The notes beneath the pieces are model-generated. The model made no database searches, was not told the origin of the DNA, and was given only the letters and a program-made list of their open reading frames with translations. Position numbers and translations under genes: made by a program. A stretch of 36,033 bases of DNA from Sphingomonas sp. Its GTDB lineage: Bacteria; Pseudomonadota; Alphaproteobacteria; Sphingomonadales; Sphingomonadaceae. Position 1 is the stretch's first letter, and the number at the start of each line of letters is the position of its first letter. Of the stretch, positions 17,254 through 24,736 are shown piece after piece. The stretch spans positions 1-36,033 of the forward strand of contig NZ_JAIEPC010000072.1 in NCBI RefSeq assembly GCF_019749955.1, given 5' to 3'.

Positions 17254-18027
17254 TCAACGTCCCGTCCAGTTCCCCGGCCGCTTGTCGACGAACGCGGCCA
17301 TGCCTTCCTTCTGGTCCTCGGTGCCGAACAGGCCGTGGAACAGGCGGCGCTCGAACAAGATTCCTTGCGCGAGCCCCGTCTCGAAGGCCGCGTTGACCAT
17401 TTCCTTGTTGGCGATCGTCGCCAGCGGCGGCATCGCGGCGATCGCGGCGGCGGTCTTGAGCGCTTCCGCCACCAGATCGGCGGCGGGGACCACCCGCGCC
17501 ACCAACCCCGATCGCTCCGCTTCTGCCGCGTCCATCATCCGCCCGGTCAGGCACATTTCCATCGCCTTGGCCTTGCCGATCGCGCGCGTCAGCCGCTGCG
17601 ACCCGCCCATCCCGGGCGAGACACCGAGCTTGATTTCGGGCTGGCCGAATTTGGCGTTGTCGCCCGCGATGATGAAATCGGCCATCATCGCGACTTCGCA
17701 CCCGCCGCCGAGCGCATAGCCCGCCACCGCCGCGATCCAGGGTTTGCGCGTCGCGGTCACCCGCTCCCACCCGGCGAAGAAATTGCGGGCGAACATGTCG
17801 GCGAACCCTTGCCCCGACATTTCCTTGATGTCGGCGCCCGCCGCGAAGGCTTTTTCGGAGCCGGTGAGGACCAGACAGCGCTGCCCCGGATCAGCGTCAT
17901 AGGCGGCAAATGCCGCGATCAGATCGGCAAGCACCTGGCTGTTGAGCGCATTGAGCGCCTGCGGACGGTTGAGCGTGACCAACGTCACGGCTTCGTGGTG
18001 GTCGACGAGGATCGTTTCGTAAGTCAT
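17254..18027 (-). CDS. Enoyl-CoA hydratase, probably acting on methacrylyl-CoA
   Basis: This crotonase-fold hydratase has 257 residues. [10 protein letters not shown] forms the oxyanion-hole region. The two catalytic glutamates are Glu111 in GYALGGGCE and Glu131 in FGQPEI, as in mitochondrial ECHS1, so it is an active hydratase rather than an isomerase. The frame extends upstream to 18078, but ATG 18027 is chosen: GAGAGGTG lies just upstream, similarity begins at MTYETILV, and the longer form would overlap the preceding gene. Its position between acyl-CoA dehydrogenase/HIBYL-CoA hydrolase and mmsB points to methacrylyl-CoA hydration in valine catabolism. It may also serve short-chain beta-oxidation. 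Confidence 0.93.
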   Translation of the reverse strand: MTYETILVDHHEAVTLVTLNRPQALNALNSQVLADLIAAFAAYDADPGQRCLVLTGSEKAFAAGADIKEMSGQGFADMFARNFFAGWERVTATRKPWIAAVAGYALGGGCEVAMMADFIIAGDNAKFGQPEIKLGVSPGMGGSQRLTRAIGKAKAMEMCLTGRMMDAAEAERSGLVARVVPAADLVAEALKTAAAIAAMPPLATIANKEMVNAAFETGLAQGILFERRLFHGLFGTEDQKEGMAAFVDKRPGNWTGR

Positions 18028-18062
18028 GGGCACCTCTCTATAGGCCGGGGTGACGGATAAGG

Positions 18063-19103
18063 TCAGGAGGGCGTCCACCCCGCGCCCTCGGGCATCGCCG
18101 CAAAGATCGCGTCGAGCATCGCGTCGCTTACCCCTTCGGGCGTTGCCGGGTCCCAGACGGGCGCATTATCCTTGTCGACGATGAGCGCGCGCACGCCTTC
18201 GATGAAATCGTGGGTGTGGACCATGCGTGCGCCGATGGCATATTCATGGGCCATCTCGGTGGCGAAGTCGGGCATCGCGCCGCCTTCGCGGAGCTGGCGG
18301 AAAGCGACCGCCATCGACAGCGGCGATTTGGTGCGCAGCGTCGCGGCCTGCTTTGCCGCCCAGTCGGTGCCATCAGCCTCGATCGCGGCGATGATTGCAG
18401 CGACGCTCTCGCCGCCGAACAGCCGCTCGATATGCGTGCGTTCCTCGACGATGCGGGCGATCGGGGCGCCGACGCCAAGCGACTTCAGCGTTGCGAAAAT
18501 GTCGGTGCTGTCGTGCAGCGCGTCGATCGCGCCCGGCACGACTTCGGCCGCCATGTAATGCGTCGCGAGGCCCAGCGCCAAACACTCCGCCCCGTCGAGC
18601 CGCGCGCCGGTGAGCGCGAGATACATGCCGACATGGCCGCCGAGCCGCGACAGATACCAGCCACCGCCGACATCGGGGAACAGCCCGATCCCGGTCTCAG
18701 GCATCGCGAACCGCGTATTCTGCGTCGCGACGCGGTAGCGGCAGGGCAGCGAAATGCCGACGCCGCCACCCATCGTGATCCCGTCCATGATCGCCATCGT
18801 CGGCTTGGGATAGGTGAACAGCGCGTGGTTCATCCGGTATTCGGCGTGGAAGAACGCGCGCGCCTCTGACCCATCGCCCTGCCCGCTTTCCGCAAGCATG
18901 CGAATGTCGCCACCGGCGCAGAAGCCGCGCCCTTCCGCATGGTCGAACACCACCGCGGCAATATCATCGTCGCCCGCGAATTCGGCGAGGGCACCCAGGA
19001 TCGCCACGCACATCGCGTGGTTGAGCGCATGGATCGCCTTTGGCCGGTTGAGCCGGATGCGACCGAGACGGCCTTGCTTGTCGATGATGACGTCGGTGGT
19101 CAT
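18063..19103 (-). CDS. 3-hydroxyisobutyryl-CoA hydrolase
   Basis: This enoyl-CoA hydratase/isomerase superfamily enzyme, HIBCH type, has 346 residues. It hydrolyses 3-hydroxyisobutyryl-CoA to the free acid and CoA in valine breakdown, which avoids build-up of reactive methacrylyl-CoA. The long form is diagnostic of HIBCH compared with plain hydratases of about 260 aa. [31 protein letters not shown] and [20 protein letters not shown] carry the expected catalytic Glu136 and Asp144. It begins a sub-block of three genes ending with mmsB, and a 181-bp gap with nested inverted repeats separates it from the acyl-CoA dehydrogenase upstream. Confidence 0.93.
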   Translation of the reverse strand: MTTDVIIDKQGRLGRIRLNRPKAIHALNHAMCVAILGALAEFAGDDDIAAVVFDHAEGRGFCAGGDIRMLAESGQGDGSEARAFFHAEYRMNHALFTYPKPTMAIMDGITMGGGVGISLPCRYRVATQNTRFAMPETGIGLFPDVGGGWYLSRLGGHVGMYLALTGARLDGAECLALGLATHYMAAEVVPGAIDALHDSTDIFATLKSLGVGAPIARIVEERTHIERLFGGESVAAIIAAIEADGTDWAAKQAATLRTKSPLSMAVAFRQLREGGAMPDFATEMAHEYAIGARMVHTHDFIEGVRALIVDKDNAPVWDPATPEGVSDAMLDAIFAAMPEGAGWTPS

Positions 19104-19136
19104 GTTGGTCGTGCTCAGTCGTTAAAAAGAAAAATT

Positions 19137-19272
19137 GGTTCACGCGAAGGGCGCAAAGAACAAGAAGGGCGCGGAGATGTTCGTAATCATCTTGCTGCCG
19201 CAGGCATCAAGATGATTGATTCAGCTACGCGTCTCGACCGATACTAACCTCTTCGCGCTCTTCGCGTGAACC
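19137..19272. repeat. Nested inverted repeats between the dehydrogenase and hydrolase genes
   Basis: The outer arms, GGTTCACGCGAAGGGCGC (from 19137) and the reverse complement ending at 19272, match over 18 bp with one mismatch. Inside them, AATCATCTTG (19185-19194) and CAAGATGATT (19208-19217) form a 10-bp perfect stem with a 13-nt loop. The TTCACGCGAAG arm resembles a dispersed sphingomonad intergenic repeat. It lies in the transcribed spacer or promoter region upstream of the hydrolase gene. Confidence 0.75.
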
Positions 19273-19284
19273 GACTTCTTTACC

Positions 19285-20433
19285 TCACTGCCGCGTCAGC
19301 TCGCGGCCGACGATCATGCGCATCACTTGATTGGTGCCCTCGAGGATCGAATGCACCCGCAGGTCGCGCCAGAAGCGCTCGATCGGATAATCCATCAGAT
19401 AGCCATAGCCGCCATGCAATTGCAGCGCGCGGTCGACCACCGCGCTGCCGGTATCGGTCGCGAGCCGCTTGGCCATCGCGGCAAAGCGCGTCTTGTCGGG
19501 CGCGTTGGCGGTCACCTTGGCGGCGGCCATGTAGAGCAGCGCGCGCGCGGCCTCCAACTCGGTCGCCATGTCGGCAAGCATGAACTGGGTGTTCTGGAAA
19601 TCGCTGATCGCGGTCCCAAACTGCTTGCGATCCTTGGTGTAATTGATCGCCTCGTCGAGACACCGTTGCGCCCCACCGAGCGAGCAAGCACCGATGTTCA
19701 GCCGCCCGCCGTCGAGCCCCATCATCGCGATCCGGAACCCTTCGCCTTCGCCGCCGACGCGGTTTTCGACCGGCACGCGCACTTCTTCGAGGATCACCTG
19801 CCGGGTCGGCTGCGAATGCCAGCCGAGTTTGCGCTCATTCGCGCCGAACGACACGCCCGGCATGTCCTTTTCGATGACGAGGCACGAAATGCCCTTCGGC
19901 CCATCCTCGCCGGTGCGGACCATCGTGACGTAAATGTCGTTCTCGCCCGCGCCGCTGATGAACTGCTTGGTGCCGGTGACGACATAATGGTCGCCGTCCA
20001 GCACCGCCTTGGTCTTGAGCGCCGCCGCATCCGAGCCCGATCCCGGCTCGGTCAGGCAATAGCTCGCGACCGTGTCCATCGTCACCAGCGAGGGCAGATA
20101 TTTGTCCTTCACCGTCTGGCTGCCGAAGCGATCAATCATCCACGCGGCCATGTTGTGAATGGAGATAAACGCACTGGTCGACGGACAGCCATAGGCCATC
20201 GCTTCCATGATCAGCGCGGCTTCGAGCCGACCGAGATTGATGCCGCCCGACTCCTCCGACACATAGATCGCCGCGAAACCAAGCTCAGCCGCCGCCTTGA
20301 TCGTATCGCGCGGAAAAATATGCTTTTCGTCCCATTCGCCCGCGTGCGGCGTGATCCGGTCGGCGGTGAATTTGCGCGCCAGATCCTGAATCTCGCGCTG
20401 ATCGTCGGTAAGGTCGAACTGGGTGGTCATCAT
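19285..20433 (-). CDS. Acyl-CoA dehydrogenase, probably isobutyryl-CoA dehydrogenase
   Basis: This FAD-dependent dehydrogenase has 382 residues and introduces the 2,3 double bond into a short branched acyl-CoA, passing electrons to ETF. YCLTEPGSGSDAAALKTKA (flavin/substrate site), QFGTAISDFQ and the C-terminal HGGYGYLMDYPIERFWRD are classic. The catalytic base is Glu365 in ILEGTNQ, the position used by short-chain and isobutyryl-CoA enzymes rather than the isovaleryl-CoA type. Together with the three downstream genes it converts isobutyryl-CoA to methylmalonate semialdehyde. Two adjacent ATGs occur at 20433 and 20430; the first overlaps the stop of the deacetylase gene. A general short-chain role is an alternative. 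Confidence 0.92.
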   Translation of the reverse strand: MMTTQFDLTDDQREIQDLARKFTADRITPHAGEWDEKHIFPRDTIKAAAELGFAAIYVSEESGGINLGRLEAALIMEAMAYGCPSTSAFISIHNMAAWMIDRFGSQTVKDKYLPSLVTMDTVASYCLTEPGSGSDAAALKTKAVLDGDHYVVTGTKQFISGAGENDIYVTMVRTGEDGPKGISCLVIEKDMPGVSFGANERKLGWHSQPTRQVILEEVRVPVENRVGGEGEGFRIAMMGLDGGRLNIGACSLGGAQRCLDEAINYTKDRKQFGTAISDFQNTQFMLADMATELEAARALLYMAAAKVTANAPDKTRFAAMAKRLATDTGSAVVDRALQLHGGYGYLMDYPIERFWRDLRVHSILEGTNQVMRMIVGRELTRQ

Positions 20434-21386
20434 TGGCCCTTCAGGACGCGCGAGGCGAACAATTCGGTGAGGACTGTTTCGTCGGTGCGTGGATCGATCA
20501 AATCCCTTGGCGTACGTCCGGCATCCTGCGCAAGCGCGGCAACGCGACCGCCATTGGTGAACCAGCCATCGGGCTCGCGCGTGGCAATCGGATCGCGATA
20601 GGCAGCGTCCATCGAAACAATCTCCCAGCCGTCCTTGCGCAGCTCCGCAACGACGGCGCCGATGAACATCGCATTCAAGTCGGTCTCGTGGAGCAACAAT
20701 ATCTGAATGGGCTGGCGACCGAGCGCGTCGAGGGCGACGCGATCATAGAAGTTGGCCGCGCCCACCAGCGTTTCGACATAGAGGGTGCGCAGAGCCGACA
20801 TGTCGATCTGCTGACCGGCCTGCCTCGCCTTGGTCATCAACGCATCGATGTGCCAGTCGTAATTGTCGATCGTCACATAGCCGTTGGCGAGGCCACGTGC
20901 CGCAAGAGCCGCGCGAACTTCGGCGCGCTTGGCAAGATCGCGCCGCCCCTCATCGAGAAAAGGGAAGCGATACCAAGGGCGATAGCCGGGACGATCCTTG
21001 AGCCAGGCGGCGGCACGGTCGATGTCGGCAATATAATCCAATGTCGGCGTACGCGATAACCAGAGGTGGCTGTAGCTGTGATTGCCGATGACATGGCCCG
21101 CGCGAACATAGCGCGCAATTCGCGCTTCGCCCCCCTTGCCGTCCGGCTTTTCCAAATTGCCGGGCGTAACGAAAAAAGCGACTTGCTGGACTCGAGCCCT
21201 GCGTAGCGCAGCGATGAGCCGCGTCGTACGGTCTTCTGGCGTGTAGAAGCCGCCGGCCTGGCGCGGCACGTCATCGAAGCTGAGCGCGATCCGCTTCTGT
21301 GCTGTCGCCGGTATCGCGAGCAAAAATCCGGCGATCAGGGCAATCAGGCACTTGCTGATCGCCAACCCGCGGACCCGATCGACCAC
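20430..21386 (-). CDS. Exported polysaccharide deacetylase (NodB-fold) family protein
   Basis: This NodB-homology carbohydrate esterase family 4 protein has about 318 residues. It is predicted to be secreted and to remove acetyl groups from a glycan. Motif 1 is IALSFDDVP (the Asp-Asp pair), motif 2 is GNHSYSHLWLS (metal-binding His-x3-His), motif 3 is YRFPFLDEG and a late motif is ILLLHETDLNAM. GTG 21386 is chosen because it gives a normal signal peptide (VDRVRGLAISKCLIALIAGF to LLAIPATAQ). An ATG at 21476 would add 30 residues with atypical codons, and the frame stays open to 21776, which would collide with the divergent gene. Its TGA overlaps the acyl-CoA dehydrogenase ATG, an odd pairing of cell-surface and catabolic functions. 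Confidence 0.82.
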   Translation of the reverse strand: MVDRVRGLAISKCLIALIAGFLLAIPATAQKRIALSFDDVPRQAGGFYTPEDRTTRLIAALRRARVQQVAFFVTPGNLEKPDGKGGEARIARYVRAGHVIGNHSYSHLWLSRTPTLDYIADIDRAAAWLKDRPGYRPWYRFPFLDEGRRDLAKRAEVRAALAARGLANGYVTIDNYDWHIDALMTKARQAGQQIDMSALRTLYVETLVGAANFYDRVALDALGRQPIQILLLHETDLNAMFIGAVVAELRKDGWEIVSMDAAYRDPIATREPDGWFTNGGRVAALAQDAGRTPRDLIDPRTDETVLTELFASRVLKGQ

Positions 21387-21557
21387 CGACTGCCGTTCCG
21401 GGATTCGCCTTTGATCCTCCGGAAAGTCGAACAATTCGCAAGGTCGAATTAGGGGTTTGAGGTCGAACTCGATCATGGCGTCAGGCTTTACCGCTCTCCT
21501 CGATCGATTCCCAGTCCCCGTGGACGGCCCGGTGTGCCCCCGGCATAAGGCACCGCC

Positions 21558-22610
21558 ATGGAGCGGCTGATCATCATCGACAGTGCGATTCGGCTGCTGG
21601 CGATCGGCCAGTTGCTGCTGATGGCGCTGGTGATTGGCCGGGGCAAGGCGCCGCGCGCGATCCGGATCGCGACGGCCGCGTTGCTGGTCTGCATCTGCGC
21701 CTATCTGCTGCTCGCCACACCGGTTCGCTTGCCCCAACGCGGCCCATTCTGGGCGATCGTCCAGTTGGCGGCGCAAGCGACGCCGACGATGCTATGGGTG
21801 TTCGCCCATATGCTGTTCGAGCGGCGGATCGACCGCCGGGTACTGGCGATCAGCGTGGTCATCCTCGTCAGTTGCTGGATCGGCTTTGGCCTTGCCGGAC
21901 CGGACGAGAATGGCCTGGGGCTCTGGCTCGGCGTGCTCCAGCGCGGCACCTCGCTGATCCTGACCGCCCATGCGATGCGGATCGCGTTTCAGGAGCGCGG
22001 CGACGATCTGATCGAGAAGCGGCGGCGGCTGCGGGTCGGCTTCGTGATCGTCGTCGGCATTCTTGCCGTGATGGTGCTGGTGATCGAGATGATCTTCGGC
22101 TTCCGCCATACTGGCGCGGTCGTCACATTGCCGCAGGCGGTCGCGATTTTGCTCGCCACGATGGCGATGGGCGCGGCCCTGTTGCAAAGCGACCCCGACC
22201 TGCTGTTCGATCCCGCCGCGCCTGCCGAAACCCCACCCGCGCCGACGCTGAGCCCGTCGGAGCAGGTGTTGAAGCAAAAGCTCGACGCGGTGATGGCGGG
22301 CGGCATCCACCGCGAGACGGGCCTCACGATTGGCCTGCTCGCGCAACGGCTCAGCGTACCCGAGCATCGTCTGCGCGCGCTGATCAACCAGCGGCTCGGC
22401 TATCGCAATTTCTCCGCCTTCCTCAACCACCACCGCATCGCCGAAGCCAAGGCGAAGCTGGCCGATCCCGCGCATGTCGATCTGCCGATTCTGACGATTG
22501 CGATGGACCTGGGCTATGGCAGCCTTGCCCCCTTCAACCGCGCGTTTCGTGAGGATGTCGGACAGGCGCCGAGCGACTATCGCCGCCGCGCCTTTGCTGA
22601 AAAAAGCTGA
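21558..22610 (+). CDS. Membrane-embedded AraC-family transcriptional regulator
   Basis: This 350-residue protein has about seven predicted transmembrane helices in residues 5-210 (for example LLAIGQLLLMALVIG, IATAALLVCICAYLLLA, VLAISVVILVSCWIGFGLA and VGFVIVVGILAVMVLVIEMIF). A Pro/Ala linker follows, then a C-terminal AraC/XylS DNA-binding domain (about 240-345): LTIGLLAQRLSVPEHRLRAL is the first helix-turn-helix, and ILTIAMDLGYGSLAPFNRAF with VGQAPSDYRR is the second. It is likely a one-component membrane sensor. The start codon lies 171 bp from the divergent deacetylase start. It is followed by the fatty acid hydroxylase gene, its likely target, and a 20-bp palindrome spans its stop codon. 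Confidence 0.9.
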   Translation: MERLIIIDSAIRLLAIGQLLLMALVIGRGKAPRAIRIATAALLVCICAYLLLATPVRLPQRGPFWAIVQLAAQATPTMLWVFAHMLFERRIDRRVLAISVVILVSCWIGFGLAGPDENGLGLWLGVLQRGTSLILTAHAMRIAFQERGDDLIEKRRRLRVGFVIVVGILAVMVLVIEMIFGFRHTGAVVTLPQAVAILLATMAMGAALLQSDPDLLFDPAAPAETPPAPTLSPSEQVLKQKLDAVMAGGIHRETGLTIGLLAQRLSVPEHRLRALINQRLGYRNFSAFLNHHRIAEAKAKLADPAHVDLPILTIAMDLGYGSLAPFNRAFREDVGQAPSDYRRRAFAEKS

Positions 22611-22628
22611 TCGATTTCGAAATCGATC
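22609..22628. promoter_or_regulatory. Perfect 20-bp palindrome at the AraC gene stop codon
   Basis: GATCGATTTCGAAATCGATC is a perfect palindrome. It begins inside the TGA stop of the AraC-family gene and lies 77 bp before the start of the hydroxylase gene. It could be an operator for the downstream gene or, in RNA, a short hairpin. A T-run is absent. AraC proteins usually bind direct repeats, so a different factor is possible. Confidence 0.5.
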
Positions 22629-22705
22629 CGGCTATTGCGGGAACGTCGCGACCGCAGCATCGGTCGACGATAGAGCGATTCGGGTAATTCCACGGAGTAT
22701 TGGAC

Positions 22706-23509
22706 GTGATCGAAACGCTTTTTCTGATCGGCGAACGGCTGCTGCACAGCTTCGAAATCGAATTCATCCGCTACATCATCGGGGCGGCGGGGATTGCCAT
22801 CCTCTATTGGCTCATCCAGCGCGCGATTGCGCATCGCCGTATCCAGAACCGCGTGGCGACACGGGCTGAGCGGTTGCGCGAATTCCGCCAGTCGGTGGAA
22901 ACGATCGCGGTCTTCTCCGTCGTCAACCTGTTGACCTTCGCGATGTTTCGCGCTGGCTGGATCCCGGTCAATCGCGGCGCGCCCGAACTGGTGATCCTGG
23001 TCCCGCAGATCATCGCGATGGTGCTGCTGCACGACACCTGGTTCTATTGGATGCACCGCACGCTGCACCTGAAGCTGCTGTTCCGGCGGGGCCATGCCGC
23101 GCACCACCTGAGCCGCACGCCGACCAGTTGGGCCGCCTACAGCTTCGCACCGATCGAGGCGGTGTTCGAAAGCATCTACATCCCGGTCATGTTCGTCGCG
23201 ATCAGCTGGGTCGCGCCGATTCAGCCGTGGTCGGTGTTCATCTTCCTCGGCCACCAGATTGCGCGCAATGTCTTCGGTCATTCGGGGTTCGAGCTGGCTT
23301 GGCCGGGCTTCACGCGCTCACGCTTGACCGGGTGGCTGACGACGACGACGCACCACGACCTGCACCATACCGAGGGGCGCTATAATTTCGGGCTCTATTT
23401 CACCTGGTGGGACCGGATGATGGGCACCGAGCATCCGAAATATCACGAGCGGTTCGAGGGCGTGGTCGGGCGGCGCGCGGTGGCGACCGGCGGGGCGGAG
23501 CTAGCGTAG
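22706..23509 (+). CDS. Sterol desaturase / fatty acid hydroxylase superfamily protein
   Basis: This integral-membrane di-iron oxygenase has about 267 residues. The histidine clusters HDTWFYWMHR, HAAHH and THHDLHH, plus a further GHSGFE, are the iron ligands of the family, and SRTPTSWAAYSFAPIEA lies between them. Several membrane helices flank the clusters. The family hydroxylates or desaturates lipids such as sterols, carotenoids, sphingolipid bases and ornithine lipids. In sphingomonads a sphingolipid or carotenoid role is plausible but not shown. GTG 22706 is preferred over TTG 22700, because GGAG at 22694-22697 is 8 nt from the GTG. It follows the membrane AraC regulator on the same strand, 95 bp away. 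Confidence 0.88.
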   Translation: MIETLFLIGERLLHSFEIEFIRYIIGAAGIAILYWLIQRAIAHRRIQNRVATRAERLREFRQSVETIAVFSVVNLLTFAMFRAGWIPVNRGAPELVILVPQIIAMVLLHDTWFYWMHRTLHLKLLFRRGHAAHHLSRTPTSWAAYSFAPIEAVFESIYIPVMFVAISWVAPIQPWSVFIFLGHQIARNVFGHSGFELAWPGFTRSRLTGWLTTTTHHDLHHTEGRYNFGLYFTWWDRMMGTEHPKYHERFEGVVGRRAVATGGAELA

Positions 23510-23520
23510 CCCTCCCATCG

Positions 23521-23628
23521 CGTCACCCCGGCCTCGTGCCGGGGCCCACCCCTCGGCAAGTGAGCCGATTGAGACTTGAGCGTCTCGTCCGGCTGCCCGG
23601 TGGCCCCCGGCACAAGGCCGGGGTGACG
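23521..23628. repeat. Dispersed inverted repeat, family C
   Basis: The arms begin CGTCACCCCGGCCTCGTGCC and end with the near reverse complement GGCACAAGGCCGGGGTGACG. They are about 30 bp each with few mismatches, separated by about 48 bp. The CACCCCGGCCT-TGCCGGGG element is widespread between alphaproteobacterial genes. It lies after the hydroxylase gene stop and could serve as its transcript end. The rest of the 3510-to-3737 part of this gap (23510-23737) holds no gene that I can support. Confidence 0.88.
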
Positions 23629-23737
23629 GTGAGGAGAAGAGTTGTGGCGGCTTTCGGCCGAGTTACTGTCGCATAAACATATCTTTCGATTACATTGTGA
23701 TAGATGCCGGAAAACTCCAACCTTGGCGAAAGTGCAA

Positions 23738-24637
23738 ATGTCCTTACCGGCAGAAAGGCGATCATCCCTAACGTGGCGAACGCGATTGGGCTGGATGGGG
23801 ATGCTGGCTCTGATTGCTGGACTTGTCGGCATCTGGGTTGTTGGTTCGGCGATGACTGGCGCGACCAACGCGGCGGTTGAACCTGCCCCCGCGCCCGCCA
23901 CCGAAATCCGGCTGACAACATCGGATCAGGTCGAGATCGCTGCGAGTTACTGGAAGGCTGACGATTCCACCGCCCCGGCCATTATCTTGCTGCACGGCAA
24001 CGGCGGCAATCGGCGAGACATGCTCGATATGGCAACGTGGCTGGCAGGCGAAGGCTATTCCGTCCTGTCCATCGACATGCGCGGACATGGCCAATCCAGT
24101 CCAAGCAGCAAAAGCTTCGGCTATCTCGAAGCCCGTGATGCCCATGCCGCCCTCGCGTGGCTCAGGCAGCAGCACCCTGCGAGCAAGCTGGGGGCCATCG
24201 GTTTCTCTCTGGGCGGTGCGGCCAGCGTTCTTGGTGACAAGGGGCCACTTGACGTCGACGCTCTTGTGATGATGTCGGTCTATCCTGACATTCGCACGGC
24301 CATTTTCAATCGCATCGAAGCCGTCGCCGGGACCCTGCCAGCAACGGCGATCGAACCGATGCTAAGCTATCAGTCCATTCCGCGCTACGGTGTTGGGCCG
24401 GACAAATTGTCTCCCCTCGCAGCCCTGAACAAGGTTCGCGTTCCGGTGATGCTGGTCGGGGGAGAGCTCGACGCATACACTCCGCCCGCTGAGACTGAAG
24501 CCATGTACCGGGCAGCACCGCCGGGAAGCGAGTGGTGGATCCTGGGAGGTCTGGGGCACGATGAAGTGGTTCGCGCTACTGACCCTGCGTTTCGTCAGAA
24601 GCTCAAGGCCTATCTTGCTCGCAGCCTAACCCGATAG
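23738..24637 (+). CDS. Membrane-anchored alpha/beta hydrolase
   Basis: This protein of about 299 residues has an N-terminal transmembrane anchor (LGWMGMLALIAGLVGIWVVG) followed by a periplasm-facing alpha/beta hydrolase domain. LLHGNGGNRRDM is the oxyanion region, GFSLGGA holds nucleophile Ser157, GGELDAYTPP the candidate Asp245 and LGHDEV the candidate His274. The ATG at 23738 is chosen because the frame upstream to 23642 runs into the repeat-adjacent region and encodes a Cys/His-rich tail without hydrophobic logic; the ribosome binding site is weak. The gene looks less GC-biased than its neighbours. It resembles dienelactone-hydrolase-like or prolyl-oligopeptidase-like esterases; the substrate is unknown. 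It is convergent with metH. Confidence 0.82.
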   Translation: MSLPAERRSSLTWRTRLGWMGMLALIAGLVGIWVVGSAMTGATNAAVEPAPAPATEIRLTTSDQVEIAASYWKADDSTAPAIILLHGNGGNRRDMLDMATWLAGEGYSVLSIDMRGHGQSSPSSKSFGYLEARDAHAALAWLRQQHPASKLGAIGFSLGGAASVLGDKGPLDVDALVMMSVYPDIRTAIFNRIEAVAGTLPATAIEPMLSYQSIPRYGVGPDKLSPLAALNKVRVPVMLVGGELDAYTPPAETEAMYRAAPPGSEWWILGGLGHDEVVRATDPAFRQKLKAYLARSLTR

Positions 24638-24736
24638 AGCGCAAGATGCATGGGCTGGTTCGCGGATTGACCAAACGCACCGGCGAAACACGAAGGGTTG
24701 CCTCACATTCCAGACATTCCCGCCAAGGCCCGCCCC

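Noticed and set aside
16209..18060. Long + strand open frames opposite mmsB and the enoyl-CoA hydratase gene
   Set aside because: They are antisense shadows with Arg/His-rich translations and no ribosome binding sites; the minus-strand enzymes have full motif sets.
21387..21776. Upstream extension of the polysaccharide deacetylase
   Set aside because: The extension would overlap the divergent AraC gene and precedes a good signal peptide. Its codons from 21387 to 21476 are atypical.
22609..22628. Palindrome as a factor-independent terminator of the AraC gene
   Set aside because: There is no T-run after it, and as a perfect palindrome without a loop it folds poorly as an RNA hairpin; an operator is more likely.
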